64,000 bases of DNA from Gallionellaceae bacterium (GCA_019753125.1 JAIELH010000021.1:1-64000), one strand, 5' to 3'. Shown: positions 36,254 to 45,821, counted from the first letter of the stretch. Notes: a model not told the origin generated them from the letters alone. Numbers and translations are program-made.

Positions 36254-36811
36254 TTAGTTTTTTGCTGCAACGACAGTAAAGCGGAAGCGAATCTGCACCT
36301 CGTCGGCCACGACGCCCGTATCTCCCCAGGCACCGGTTCCGATGCCGTAGTCCAGCCGCTTGAGCGGGAACAGGCCATCGATAACCAGTGTGTCACCCTG
36401 TTGTTTGAGGGTAAAGGGCGCCTTGATGTCCAGCGTCTTGCCCTTGATGGTCATTTTCCCTGCGACATCATATCGGCCTTTGCCCAAGTTGCTGACACTG
36501 CTCGAAACGAAGCTGGCGGTGGGGTGGTTTTGGGTGTCGAACCATGCTTTGCCAATAACCTCTTCATTTGCTTCGGCGCTGCCAGCATCGATACTGCCCA
36601 GATCGATCTCGATGCGCGCCGTTCCGGCTTCCGGTTTGGCCGGGTTCACCGTGATCAGTGCGGTAAATTTCCTAAAATTTCCCTCTACCGGCACGCCCAT
36701 TTGTTTTGAGACGAAGGCAATGCTGCTCTGCTGCGGGCGGGTCACGGTAAATTCTGTGCCGGATGCCAGCGCTGCGGCGAGCAGCAGTAGAATTAAAAGT
36801 AAATGTCTCAT
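36254..36811 (-). CDS. second YceI-family periplasmic protein
   Basis: A 185-residue YceI barrel with an N-terminal signal peptide (LLLILLLLAAALASG). It is distant from its neighbour: the strands FVSKQMGVPVEGNFRKFTAL and GKMTIKGKTLDIKAPFTL match the family, and the C-terminus has RLDYGIGTGAWGDTGVVADE. The start overlaps the cytochrome b561 stop by four bases, so they are co-translated. Confidence 0.88.
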   Translation of the reverse strand: MRHLLLILLLLAAALASGTEFTVTRPQQSSIAFVSKQMGVPVEGNFRKFTALITVNPAKPEAGTARIEIDLGSIDAGSAEANEEVIGKAWFDTQNHPTASFVSSSVSNLGKGRYDVAGKMTIKGKTLDIKAPFTLKQQGDTLVIDGLFPLKRLDYGIGTGAWGDTGVVADEVQIRFRFTVVAAKN

Positions 36812-37350
36812 GGCATCTTTCGCAGAAACGGCATCATGCGCGCCAGTATGTCGTCGCGCTCGATCAAATGGTGCTTGAGTGCTGCACCGGCATGGGCAAG
36901 CACCAGCCCGAGCATCAGAAAGTTCAGGGTCTCATGCGCCTCTCTGAGCAGATCGCCCAGCTCCTTGTTCTTGCCCACCAGATCGGGCAGCGGTAGCACG
37001 CCGAACCACACGGTCTGGAAGCCTTTCGCGGAACTCATCAGCCAGCCGCTGAACGGTACCGCAAGGATCAGGCCGTACAGCAGGTAATGCATGCTCTGCG
37101 CAGCGATCTTCTCCCAGCGCGGCATCGTGTCCGGCAAGGGCGGCGGGCGATGGCTGCTACGCCATAATACCCGCAATATTGCCAGCAGCAGAATGCCGAT
37201 CCCGATCCATTTGTGCCAGCTGAACAGCTTGAGTTTATGCGGCGACAGCGGCAGGTCGTGCATGTACACGCCCAGCGGAAAAGCGGCGAAGATTAGCAGT
37301 GCTGTCGCCCAATGCAGCAGGATGGCGGTGCGGGTATAGCGATCGTTCAT
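36808..37350 (-). CDS. cytochrome b561-family di-heme membrane protein
   Basis: A 180-residue protein with four membrane helices and the family histidines: ILLHWATALL (residue 13), LFSWHKWIGIGIL, MHYLLYGLIL and VLAHAGAALKHHLI. Such proteins pass electrons across the inner membrane, often from ubiquinol, and commonly stand beside yceI. It heads the cytochrome-YceI-YceI run; the start overlaps nothing upstream, and the 148-base gap at 37351-37498 probably holds its promoter. Confidence 0.9.
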   Translation of the reverse strand: MNDRYTRTAILLHWATALLIFAAFPLGVYMHDLPLSPHKLKLFSWHKWIGIGILLLAILRVLWRSSHRPPPLPDTMPRWEKIAAQSMHYLLYGLILAVPFSGWLMSSAKGFQTVWFGVLPLPDLVGKNKELGDLLREAHETLNFLMLGLVLAHAGAALKHHLIERDDILARMMPFLRKMP

Positions 37351-37498
37351 GGTCGGTTACCTGTCTGGTCGGCTCATCCTGGTGGTGTTGGCGGCGCATG
37401 GCAATTTGCAAACTTCATCAAGCAGTTCGGCTTTGGCCGGGTAGCCAGAATTACGAGTGCTAATTATATGGCTGTAATATCCTCGATGGTACTCTTGT

Positions 37499-38050
37499 TT
37501 ATTGCCCGGGCTCCAGGCCGGGCAGGTCGTCGATGCTGCGCGCATTCTTTTGTTTCTGGTATAGGGGCAGTTCTTCGGTTCCCTTTGCCTGCGCCCATTT
37601 TACAAGGGCATCTCGTTCTTCAACGTATTCAAACTTGGGCACGCCGTAGCCGCACGAGTCGCTGATGCGGGTGATGTCAACATCGATGATCGCCCTGGCG
37701 CCCGGGTAGTCCGGGAATAGCGCGCGGAGCTCGACCCATCGCGGCGATGCCGGCGTGATGGCCTGTCCATTGCCATGAAGCTTCAATATTTTTGGCGAAC
37801 CGGTCAGCGCGCAGAACATCAATACGATCCGCCCGTTCTCGCGCAAATGGGCGATAGTTTCCGCGCCGCTTCCGGTGAGGTCGAGATAAGCGACGCGGTG
37901 CGGGCCGAGTATCCGGAGCGTGTCCAGCCCCTTCGGTGAGCAGTTGACATGACCGTCGCTTGCCAGCGGCGCCGTGGCAACGAAGAACAGGTGCTGTTCT
38001 TTGATCCATCCGGCCAGTTCGGGCGTGATTTCTTCGTAGAGTTTTCCCAT
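37499..38050 (-). CDS. pyridoxamine 5'-phosphate oxidase-family flavin protein
   Basis: A 183-residue split-barrel protein. The segment FFVATAPLASDGHVNCSPKG and LTGSGAETIAHLRENGRIVL are typical of the FMN-binding PNPOx-like family; SCGYGVPKFEYVEER follows. Such proteins bind FMN, F420 or heme and reduce varied substrates; this one is not the vitamin-B6 enzyme PdxH. The gene sits between prfA and the b561/YceI cassette. Confidence 0.85.
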   Translation of the reverse strand: MGKLYEEITPELAGWIKEQHLFFVATAPLASDGHVNCSPKGLDTLRILGPHRVAYLDLTGSGAETIAHLRENGRIVLMFCALTGSPKILKLHGNGQAITPASPRWVELRALFPDYPGARAIIDVDITRISDSCGYGVPKFEYVEERDALVKWAQAKGTEELPLYQKQKNARSIDDLPGLEPGQ

Positions 38051-38098
38051 GATTTGTTACCTATTTTTGCCTGTTGCTTTTGTGATTTTCAGTGGAGC

Positions 38099-39184
38099 CT
38101 AAATATTCTCCTCCGCCATCGCGGCGAGCTGTTCGGCCTGGTGCTCGGCCATCAGCGCGCCGGTCAGTTCGCCGATGTCGCCGTCCATGATCGCATCCAT
38201 TTTGTATAGCGTCAGGTTGATGCGGTGGTCGGTGACGCGGCCTTGCGGGAAGTTGTAGGTGCGGATGCGCTCGGAGCGGTCGCCGCTGCCGACCAGGCTC
38301 TTGCGCGTCGCGGCGGTCTTGGCGTTCTGTTCGCGCACCTGTGCGTCCTTGATGCGGGCCGCCAGCACGCGCAGCGCCTGTGCCTTGTTCTGGTGTTGCG
38401 AGCGGCCGTCCTGGCACTCGACGACGACGCCGGTCGGCAGGTGGGTGATGCGCACCGCCGAATCGGTCTTGTTGATGTGCTGGCCGCCTGCGCCGCTGGC
38501 CCGAAAGGTGTCGATGCGCAGATCGGCGGAATTCAGCACCACGTCGTTGACCTCGTCCACCTCCGGCATGACCGCGACGGTGCAGGCCGAGGTATGCACG
38601 CGGCCCTGGGTTTCGGTTGCGGGGACGCGCTGCACGCGATGCGCGCCGGATTCGAATTTCAGCACCGAGTACGCGCCCTGGCCGATGATCCGGGCGATGA
38701 TTTCCTTGTAACCGCCCATTTCGCCGGGGCTTTCCGAGATCACTTCCACCTGCCAGCGTTTGCGTTCGGCGAAGCGCGAATACATGCGGAACAGGTCGCC
38801 GGCAAACAGCGCCGCCTCGTCGCCGCCGGTTCCGGCGCGCACTTCCAGAAATACGCCGCGCTCGTCGTTGGGATCCTTGGGCAGCAACTGCACCTGCAAT
38901 TCGGCGGCGAGTTGCGTCAGGCGTTCCTGCCCCTGTTTGATCTCGGCCTCGGCAAATTCTTTCATCTCGGGGTCGGACGCCATTTCCTGCGCGGTGTCGA
39001 TATCGGCCTGGCAGGCCTGCCAGGCGTGGTATAGCTCCACGACCGGTTCGAGTTCGGCGCGTTCGCGGTTCAGCTTGCGGAACGCGTCCATGTCCCTGGT
39101 CGCGTCTTCGGTGCTCAGTAGTTGGTTGACTTCGAGCAGGCGCTCGCTCAGTTGGGCGAGTTTGGTGGCAATAGTTGGTTTCAT
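38099..39184 (-). CDS. prfA: peptide chain release factor 1
   Basis: Terminates translation at UAA and UAG. The GGQ loop is in [20 protein letters not shown], and the stop-recognition tripeptide PAT is in [17 protein letters not shown]. Length 361 residues. The start at 39184 ([16 protein letters not shown]) matches the family; in-frame codons before it run through the inverted-repeat element. hemA lies 122 bases upstream on the same strand, the classic hemA-prfA pair. Confidence 0.95.
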   Translation of the reverse strand: MKPTIATKLAQLSERLLEVNQLLSTEDATRDMDAFRKLNRERAELEPVVELYHAWQACQADIDTAQEMASDPEMKEFAEAEIKQGQERLTQLAAELQVQLLPKDPNDERGVFLEVRAGTGGDEAALFAGDLFRMYSRFAERKRWQVEVISESPGEMGGYKEIIARIIGQGAYSVLKFESGAHRVQRVPATETQGRVHTSACTVAVMPEVDEVNDVVLNSADLRIDTFRASGAGGQHINKTDSAVRITHLPTGVVVECQDGRSQHQNKAQALRVLAARIKDAQVREQNAKTAATRKSLVGSGDRSERIRTYNFPQGRVTDHRINLTLYKMDAIMDGDIGELTGALMAEHQAEQLAAMAEENI

Positions 39185-39307
39185 TTCGATTCTATTTCGA
39201 AGGTCAAACAAGGCGGCGACGAGCGAACGACGCAGACAGTGCAAATGGCACGGCTAGGAGTGAGTGAGGAAGCCAACGCAGTTTCACCGATGAAATAGGA
39301 TCGAAAT
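39183..39307. repeat. inverted-repeat element filling the hemA-prfA gap
   Basis: Arms 39183-39198 (ATTTCGATTCTATTTC) and 39292-39307 match as reverse complements at 15 of 16 positions. The 93-base centre starts near AAGGCGGCGACGAGCG and ends near AACGCAG. The arms touch the prfA start codon and the hemA stop codon. Confidence 0.7.
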
Positions 39308-40560
39308 CATTCTTCGGGGTGCAGGTGATAGAGACGGTGGATCACATCGAGAAAAGCTTCGCGGTCATCGCCATGCACCTGGTTCAGCGCCTGGGTCGGG
39401 GCATGCAGGAATTTGTTGGTCAGGCCGTTGCTCATCGCTTCCAGCACCTTCGCCGGGTCGTCACCTTTGGCCAGCAGGCGCAGGGCTTTTTCCATTTCGT
39501 GGCGGCGGTCACGCTCGGCATGGTCGCGCATTGCGCGGATTGTCGGCACCACTTCGCGCGATTCCATCCAGTGGATAAAATCCGCCACGCCGGAATCGAT
39601 GATGATCTCGGCTTCCTTCACCGCACCCTGCCGTGCATCCAGCCCGTCTTTCACGACTTCTGCGATGTCGTCTACCGTGTACAGAAACACGTCGTTCAGC
39701 TCGGCGACTTCCGTTTCGACGTCGCGCGGCACGGCCAGATCGACGATGAAGATCGGGCGGTGTTTGCGTATCTTGAGCGCCCGCTCGACCATGCCTTTGC
39801 CGAGAATCGGCAGCGGGCTGGCGGTGCAGGTGACGATGATGTCGTGTTGCGCCAGTTGTTCCGGCAGGTCGTTCAGCGTGATCGCATGGCCGTTGATGCG
39901 CCGCGCCAGCACTTGAGCGCGCTCGATCGTGCGGTTCGCGACAGTGATGTGTTTCGGCGAGCGCGCCGCAAAATGCACCGCATTGAGTTCGATCATTTCG
40001 CCCGCGCCGATGAACAGCACGCGCTGTTCGGCGATGCTCGGGAAGATGCGCTCGGCCAGCCGCACCGCGGCGGCAGCCATCGAAACCAGGTTGGCGCCGA
40101 TCTCGGTCTGGGTGCGCACGTCCTTGGCCACCGAGAAGGTGCGCTGGAACAGCTTGTGCAGCAGGAAACCCAGCGTACCGGCCTGTTCGGCATGGCGCAC
40201 TGCCTGCTTCATCTGCCCGAGGATCTGCGGCTCGCCCAGCACCATCGAATCCAGCCCGCTCGCGACGCGGAACGAATGCTTGACCGCCTGCTCGCGCGGC
40301 AGCGTGTAGAGGTAGGGGTCGAGGTCTTTGCGCGACAGGTGGTGATATTGCGCCAGCCAGTCGATCGCATGGTCGGGCTGGGTGGAATTGCAATACAGCT
40401 CGGTGCGGTTGCAGGTGGACAAAATCGCCGCTTCCTTTGCCGCGCCGTTTTCCACCAGATTGCGCAGCGCGTTCTCCACTCCGTCCTCGTTGAAAGCGAC
40501 TTGCTCGCGCACGGCAAGCGGCGCGGTCTGGTGGTTGATGCCAAAGGCGAACAACTGCAT
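39307..40560 (-). CDS. hemA: glutamyl-tRNA reductase
   Basis: Reduces glutamyl-tRNA to glutamate-1-semialdehyde, the first step of C5 heme synthesis. The catalytic cysteine lies in [11 protein letters not shown], with [13 protein letters not shown] and [13 protein letters not shown] (NADPH site) following. Length 417 residues. Upstream of prfA with an element between. Heme is needed by the cytochrome b561, NarI and other electron carriers in the window. Confidence 0.95.
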   Translation of the reverse strand: MQLFAFGINHQTAPLAVREQVAFNEDGVENALRNLVENGAAKEAAILSTCNRTELYCNSTQPDHAIDWLAQYHHLSRKDLDPYLYTLPREQAVKHSFRVASGLDSMVLGEPQILGQMKQAVRHAEQAGTLGFLLHKLFQRTFSVAKDVRTQTEIGANLVSMAAAAVRLAERIFPSIAEQRVLFIGAGEMIELNAVHFAARSPKHITVANRTIERAQVLARRINGHAITLNDLPEQLAQHDIIVTCTASPLPILGKGMVERALKIRKHRPIFIVDLAVPRDVETEVAELNDVFLYTVDDIAEVVKDGLDARQGAVKEAEIIIDSGVADFIHWMESREVVPTIRAMRDHAERDRRHEMEKALRLLAKGDDPAKVLEAMSNGLTNKFLHAPTQALNQVHGDDREAFLDVIHRLYHLHPEE

Positions 40561-40687
40561 TTCGGTATATGCCTGACGGCAGAGCTAAAAGGAGCGCGGA
40601 TTATAGTCGTAACGGCGGAGCAATGCCATGCGCCGCATCTGCGAAATTCGCATAGAATGCGCGCCTGTTCAATAAAATAGCGCGCTC

Positions 40688-41236
40688 ATGGCCATTAAAG
40701 CTACCGTATTCAAAGCCGCCCTCCAGGTTGCCGACATGGATCGCCACTATTACGCCGATCACCTGCTGACGCTGGCGCGCCACCCCTCGGAAACCGACGA
40801 GCGCATGATGGTGCGGCTGCTGGCTTTCGCGCTATACGCCGACGAGGCGCTGATTTTCGGCAAGGGTATCAGCGGCAACGACGAGCCCGATCTGTGGCAG
40901 AAAGACCTTACCGGCGCGATAGAGCGCTGGATAGAGGTCGGGCTGCCCGACGAGCGCGATATCCGCAAGGCCGGCGGGCGGGCAAACCAGGTGGTCGTCA
41001 TCAGTTACGGGCGTGCCGCCGACATCTGGTGGAATCAGAACCGTGACAAGTTGCAACGCCTGGATAATCTCGTTGTGCTCAATCTCGCGAGTGAGAGCAC
41101 CCAGGCGCTTGCCGCGCTGGTCAGCCGCACGATGCAGCTGCAATGCGCGATTCAGGAGGGGCAGGTGATGGTGACCAGCGCTGCGGGCATGATTGAGGTT
41201 GAGCCGAAAGTGTTGAAGGCGGCTGTTGGGGCATGA
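40688..41236 (+). CDS. yaeQ: YaeQ-family protein
   Basis: A 182-residue soluble protein beginning MAIKATVFKAALQVADMDRH with the typical blocks HPSETDERMMVRLLAFALYA, DLTGAIERWIEVGLPDERDI and MVTSAAGMIEVEP. The fold is related to PD-(D/E)XK nucleases but activity is not established. The stop overlaps the following ychJ-type gene by ATGA. Divergent from hemA. Confidence 0.93.
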   Translation: MAIKATVFKAALQVADMDRHYYADHLLTLARHPSETDERMMVRLLAFALYADEALIFGKGISGNDEPDLWQKDLTGAIERWIEVGLPDERDIRKAGGRANQVVVISYGRAADIWWNQNRDKLQRLDNLVVLNLASESTQALAALVSRTMQLQCAIQEGQVMVTSAAGMIEVEPKVLKAAVGA

Positions 41237-41628
41237 GCGCGAATACATTGCGCTGCCCCTGTGGCGGGGCTGACTATTCGGTCTGTTGCGGGCGCTACCA
41301 CGGTGGTTTGCCCGCGCCGGATGCCGAGGCGCTGATGCGTTCCCGGTACAGTGCTTACGTACTCGGCTTGGAAAGCTATCTGCTTGCTACCTGGCATCCC
41401 GATACCCGTCCTGCCGAACTCGATCTTGCGGCAGACAAGATGAAATGGATAGGGCTCGATATAAAGAACTGCACGGCAGAATCGGCAGATCAGGCTACCG
41501 TGGAGTTTGTTGCGCGCTACAAGATCGCCGGGCGCGCCCATCGTTTGCATGAAATCAGCCGGTTTGTGTGCGTGGAGGGGCAATGGTTTTATGTGGACGG
41601 AAAATTTCCGGCAAGGCGCGAGCGATGA
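41233..41628 (+). CDS. ychJ: YchJ-family SEC-C motif protein
   Basis: A 131-residue protein with N-terminal zinc-type motif CPCGGADYSVCCGRYHGG and the conserved MRSRYSAYVLGLESYLLATW, followed by TVEFVARYKIAGRAHRLHE, the NTF2-like part. Function in the cell is not known. It is translationally coupled to yaeQ. Confidence 0.92.
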   Translation: MSANTLRCPCGGADYSVCCGRYHGGLPAPDAEALMRSRYSAYVLGLESYLLATWHPDTRPAELDLAADKMKWIGLDIKNCTAESADQATVEFVARYKIAGRAHRLHEISRFVCVEGQWFYVDGKFPARRER

Positions 41629-41950
41629 GCCGTGCTTCCGGAAAGGCGCGCACGTTGACGTGAAACTCGCGTAGCGATTTGTTTGCCCTTTCTCCCGCAG
41701 GGATTGAAGATTGCCTTTCGCGTTCGCCTCCTCGCCCGCTTGCGGGATAACCAGCGACTTGCACGGATTTATCGTGCTTAGTCGAATGGCTAGTTGCTTT
41801 ACCAGAGGATTGAGGAGAGGGCATCGGGGGAAAGTTGGATAGGGGGAAGCGGGCATGGCGCGTTTTATTAACGGGGGGTGGTATCTTTGCCATGCCCGTT
41901 AGGCCGCTTAATCCATTACAATCGTCTGGTTTGTTGATTCAGGGGCGCTA
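41629..41950. other. gene-free gap of 322 bases
   Basis: No convincing gene, RNA or repeat. A minus-strand open frame across 41555-41893 has no family sequence or RBS. The promoter of the cyclase gene is presumably in the last hundred bases. Confidence 0.6.
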
Positions 41951-42868
41951 ATGTCAAGCAGCATGGAAAAACTGGCCGTTTTATTTGCCGATATCTGCGG
42001 CAGCACCGCGCTTTACGATAACCTTGGCGATGATCTGGCGCGCCGCCTGATAGCGCGCTGCATTGCCACAATGGTCAACGAGATTCCCGCGCATCAGGGC
42101 ACGCTGGTCAAAACCATCGGCGACGAAATCATGTGCACTTTCCCCAGCGCCGAGGCTGCACTGAATGCCGCTTGTGCGATGCAGCGCGCGGTGGAGCATG
42201 GCAGGCTGGAGGAAGGCGCCCGGATGCATATCCGCATCGGTTTTCATTATGGCGATGCGATTCGCGAGGCTGGCGATGTGTTCGGCGATACCGTTAACGT
42301 TGCCGCGCGTGTCGCGGCGATAACCAGGGCTAGCCAAATCATGGCGACCCGGGCCGTGGTTGACGCCTTGCCGCCCGATTCGCGCGACAAAATGCGCCAG
42401 ATCATGCGCGCCGAATTCAAGGGAAAGCAGGAGCAGTTCGATATTTTCCTGGTGGTATGGGAAATGGATGACATGATGAGCACCCGCATCGGCACCCCGG
42501 AATTCCGCAAATCCCCGGAGAATAACGATGAGTTGTCCCTGCGTTATCGCAATCAGGAGATCAGGATCGGCAAGGATCGCAGGACCGCAGTGATGGGGCG
42601 CGGCGAAATTTGCGATATTGTCGTGCAAAATAATTTTGCATCGCGCCAGCACGCCCGTATCGAGTTGCGGTTCGGAAAATTTGTTCTTGTGGATCAGAGC
42701 ACCAATGGGACGTATACCCGCTCCAGTGACGGCAATGTGGCGCGCATCGCCCGTGAGGAAATGATCCTGCAAGGCTCGGGCTCCATCAGCATGGGGCGGC
42801 CTTATACCGAAAACCCCGTCGATCTGATCGAATTCGCGATTACTTCAACCCGTGCCCGCAACAAGTGA
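41951..42868 (+). CDS. class III adenylate/guanylate cyclase with FHA domain
   Basis: A 305-residue soluble protein. The N-terminal cyclase domain (residues 5-175) has the metal-binding Asp in VLFADICGSTALYD, the second acidic site in TIGDEIMCTFPSAE, and DTVNVAARVAAI. The lysine in LVKTIGDE fits adenine recognition. The C-terminal FHA domain (about 195-300) has the phosphothreonine-binding residues in GRGEICDIVVQNNFASRQHA and STNGTYTR. It thus links cNMP synthesis to a phosphopeptide signal. Membrane segments are absent. It lies directly before narX, though a 240-base gap with heptamer arrays separates them. Confidence 0.9.
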   Translation: MSSSMEKLAVLFADICGSTALYDNLGDDLARRLIARCIATMVNEIPAHQGTLVKTIGDEIMCTFPSAEAALNAACAMQRAVEHGRLEEGARMHIRIGFHYGDAIREAGDVFGDTVNVAARVAAITRASQIMATRAVVDALPPDSRDKMRQIMRAEFKGKQEQFDIFLVVWEMDDMMSTRIGTPEFRKSPENNDELSLRYRNQEIRIGKDRRTAVMGRGEICDIVVQNNFASRQHARIELRFGKFVLVDQSTNGTYTRSSDGNVARIAREEMILQGSGSISMGRPYTENPVDLIEFAITSTRARNK

Positions 42869-42912
42869 GCAGAGTAAGAGAGATGGAAATTGCCAAAATA
42901 CTTTTTATGGTA

Positions 42913-43012
42913 AAGGGAGAAGAGGGAAGGGGGAAGGGTAAGAACTCCTTTCCGAATAAAGGGTGCGAGGGTTTTATCCTTCAACCCTTCACTCTTCCCC
43001 CTTCTCCCTTCT
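42913..43012. repeat. inverted heptamer arrays between the cyclase gene and narX
   Basis: Four heptamers (AAGGGAG, AAGAGGG, AAGGGGG, AAGGGTA; 42913-42940) face an inverted C/T-rich arm at 42985-43012. The sequence is very close to the pair inside mutL, but here lies outside a gene. Confidence 0.75.
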
Positions 43013-43108
43013 CTATTCGGTCAAGCGGCCAGCCGAGGTTTTCAGGTTCAATAGCTTTCATGCTCGGGGCTCTTGTATGACAACCTTTATGACGACCGGC
43101 AAATTGCC

Positions 43109-45019
43109 ATGAAAATCCAGGAAAAAATTACCGGTCTGCTGGCGTTCTACTTTCTGGTGGCGCTGGTTGCGATCAGTTCGACGCTTTATGTTTCCTGGCG
43201 GCTGGAAGGGGGGGCTGCGGCGATCAACGACGCCGGCAGTGAGCGCATGCGCTCGTTCCATATCGCCTTCCTGCTGGCACAGCAAGTGCAGCAACCTTCC
43301 GCTGAATTGCGGCGCGATATTGAGGCGAAAGTTGCACAATTCGAAAAGGTGCTGGCGAATCTTGAACGTGGCGACCCGCAACGCCCGCTTTCCTTGCCCA
43401 AAGATGAAGCGGTGCGCACCCAGATGAGCAAATTGTGGCAGGCATGGCATGGCGACATCAAGCCCCGCATCGGACGCATACTCGATGTGCCGCAACGGGA
43501 AAAGCAGGAAAAAATGTTGGCGGAGTACCGTCCTGTCGTGGAAGAGTTCGTTGATAAAGTGGATGAGTTGGTGACGCTGGTGGAGCACAGTAATGCTCAC
43601 GCCACCACGCTGTTGCGCACCTATCAAATCGGGCTGGCGAGCCTTGCATTGATCGGTACAGTGTTGCTGATGAGTTTGTTTTTGCTGATGGTGGTGCGCC
43701 CCGTCACACGTTTGCGGGAAGGCATCCAGCGCATGGGTAAAGCCGACTTTGACGTGCGCCTGCCTGTTGCAGGCAAGGATGAGTTTGGCGAGCTGGCAGA
43801 AGGTTTTAACCGTATGGCTAGGCAGTTGCAGGATATCTATTCGACGCTGGAGCTTCGGATAGAGGAGAAGACACGCAGCATCGAAATCAAGAACCGTGAA
43901 CTTACGGCGCTTTACGATGTGGCTGCGTCGCTTAATTCATCCACTGCAACAGAGCCTCTTTGCAATATTGTACTGGGCAAGTTGTCCACTCTGGTTGGAG
44001 CGCGCGATGGCGTGGTGCGACTGGCCGACCAGAAGGGAGCGCAACTGCGGATTGTTGCGGCATGCGGGGTTTCTGAATCTTTTCTGGCCGAGGAGGCTTG
44101 TCTTTCTGTCGGCAGTTGCCTGTGTGGCGAGGTGGCGCGTGACGGTATTGCGATCAGTTCCGATTTTTCCAGATTGCCGTCGCAAATGTTGCTGCATACA
44201 TGCAAACACAGCGGGTTCAAGGCGATGGTGGCTGTTCCGATTCGCTCCAAACAAATGGTGCTGGGCACGATCAGCCTGTTCTTTGATACGCCGCGCGTTT
44301 TGCCGCCCTCGGATATTCGCCTGCTGGAGTCGGTAGGGCAGCATCTTGGCATCGCCATCGAAAACCAGCGGCTGGTCGCGCGCGAGAAAGAAATGGCAGT
44401 CTCCGAGGAGCGCAACCTGCTGGCCCAGGAGCTGCACGACAGTATTGCCCAGTCGCTGGCTTTCCTGAATATTCAAGTGCAATTGCTGGATGAAGATTTG
44501 CGGCAGGAACGTACTGTGCAGGCGCTGCAAAGCCTGGTGCAGATACGCGAAGGTGTGCAGGAAAGTTATGATGATGTGCGCGAACTGCTGGTGCATTTCC
44601 GTACACGCATCGGCAACGCTGATCTGGATACCGCCTTGCGTAGCGCCCTGGAAAAATTTGAGGGGCAGACCGGTATCTGCACGGCCTTTTCCCATCGCGG
44701 GGCAATACCTGAATTACCGCCGGAGCATGTATTGCAGGTCATGCACATCGTGCATGAATCGCTTTCCAACGTGCGCAAACATGCCAAGGCGAGCCGTGTT
44801 GACGTGGAGCTTGTGTGCGATGGAGAATGCGCGCTTGATATTCGCGATGATGGCGTCGGCTTCAATACCACGCACGATGCCGGCGATATTCATGTAGGCT
44901 TGCGCATCATGCGTGAACGGGCGCACCGCATCGATGCCGAGTTAACGCTGGAATCGGCGCCCGGACAGGGTACGTTGGTACGCCTTGCCATGGCGCACGG
45001 GAGTGATACAAGAACATGA
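43109..45019 (+). CDS. narX: nitrate/nitrite sensor histidine kinase NarX-like
   Basis: A 636-residue membrane sensor. I start it at 43109 (MKIQEKITGLLAFYF), where the first helix begins. The periplasmic P-box-like segment AINDAGSERMRSFHIAFLL (residues 39-56) is the nitrate-binding hallmark. A second helix at about 180-205, HAMP, a GAF-type domain and the HisKA_3 H-box with His443 (QELHDSIAQSLAFLNI) follow, then the ATPase (VRKHAKASRVDVEL, DDGVGFN). It overlaps narL by ATGA. Confidence 0.92.
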   Translation: MKIQEKITGLLAFYFLVALVAISSTLYVSWRLEGGAAAINDAGSERMRSFHIAFLLAQQVQQPSAELRRDIEAKVAQFEKVLANLERGDPQRPLSLPKDEAVRTQMSKLWQAWHGDIKPRIGRILDVPQREKQEKMLAEYRPVVEEFVDKVDELVTLVEHSNAHATTLLRTYQIGLASLALIGTVLLMSLFLLMVVRPVTRLREGIQRMGKADFDVRLPVAGKDEFGELAEGFNRMARQLQDIYSTLELRIEEKTRSIEIKNRELTALYDVAASLNSSTATEPLCNIVLGKLSTLVGARDGVVRLADQKGAQLRIVAACGVSESFLAEEACLSVGSCLCGEVARDGIAISSDFSRLPSQMLLHTCKHSGFKAMVAVPIRSKQMVLGTISLFFDTPRVLPPSDIRLLESVGQHLGIAIENQRLVAREKEMAVSEERNLLAQELHDSIAQSLAFLNIQVQLLDEDLRQERTVQALQSLVQIREGVQESYDDVRELLVHFRTRIGNADLDTALRSALEKFEGQTGICTAFSHRGAIPELPPEHVLQVMHIVHESLSNVRKHAKASRVDVELVCDGECALDIRDDGVGFNTTHDAGDIHVGLRIMRERAHRIDAELTLESAPGQGTLVRLAMAHGSDTRT

Positions 45020-45678
45020 AGCCGATACGCATTTTGATTGTTGACGACCATACGCTGTTTCGCAGCGGCATCAAGCTGGTATTGCAGCGCCATTCCGGGT
45101 TCGATGTGGTGGGCGAAGCGGGCGACGGGCTGGAAGGCGTCAAGCGCGCAAAGCAGCTTAAGCCGGATGTGGTGTTGCTCGACCTGCACATGTCCGGGAC
45201 TGGCGGGCTGGAAGCCTTGCGCCTGCTGGTGGAGGATATGCCGGAAACGCAAGTAGTCATGCTCACCGTTTCGGAAGACGCCGAGGATTTGCTGGAAACG
45301 CTGCGTGCAGGTGCGCGCGGTTACCTGCTCAAAAATATCGACACCGAGTTTTTGCTGGAATCGATTCAGCGCGCGGCGCGTGGCGAATCCGTGATGTCGC
45401 CGCAAATAGCGCACAAACTGGCCGATTCATTGCGCGCTTCGCCAAAAACAGGCCCTGCTGCGGAGAGCAATAACCTGGACAAACTCTCATCTCGTGAACG
45501 TGAAATTCTCATCATGGTCGCACGCGGAGATAGCAACAAGGAAATTGCGGGTGTGCTCAACTTGTCGGAATCCACGATCAAGATTCATGTGCAGGGTATC
45601 CTCCGCAAGCTCAATATCGCCGGACGTGTGCAGGCTGCCGTGTATGCGGTAGAGCATGGCCTTGTTAATGAGAAATAA
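45016..45678 (+). CDS. narL: response regulator NarL-like
   Basis: A 220-residue response regulator. The receiver has Asp10, Asp11 and phospho-acceptor Asp56 (DVVLLDLHMSG); the C-terminal LuxR-type helix-turn-helix is LSSREREILIMVARGDSNKE followed by STIKIHVQGILRKLNI. It is coupled to narX by a four-base overlap. Presumed targets are the usp-narK and narG operons downstream. Confidence 0.93.
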   Translation: MKPIRILIVDDHTLFRSGIKLVLQRHSGFDVVGEAGDGLEGVKRAKQLKPDVVLLDLHMSGTGGLEALRLLVEDMPETQVVMLTVSEDAEDLLETLRAGARGYLLKNIDTEFLLESIQRAARGESVMSPQIAHKLADSLRASPKTGPAAESNNLDKLSSREREILIMVARGDSNKEIAGVLNLSESTIKIHVQGILRKLNIAGRVQAAVYAVEHGLVNEK

Positions 45679-45762
45679 CAAATCTTTGGCTGATGATTAT
45701 GCTTGCAGGGGTATTATTGAGTTTGCTCATATTGGTGTGACTGATCGAAAGAACTAGGTGGG

Positions 45763-45821
45763 CTACCCAAAAGAACTAGTTCTTTTTCTTCAGTTAATTT
45801 GTTCTTCGGAAGAATGGGCAT
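45763..45821. promoter_or_regulatory. duplicated regulatory segment, copy A
   Basis: This 59-bp segment recurs at 50140-50197 with about ten differences. It contains AAAAGAACTAGTTCTTTT (45769-45786), a perfect palindrome, and ends GAAGAATGGGCAT. A partial AAGAACTAG copy lies just before it at 45749. It stands 67 bases before the usp start, so it is probably an operator or promoter. Confidence 0.75.

Noticed and set aside
41555-41893. Minus-strand open frame after ychJ
   Set aside because: No RBS, no family sequence, low-complexity composition, and overlap with ychJ.
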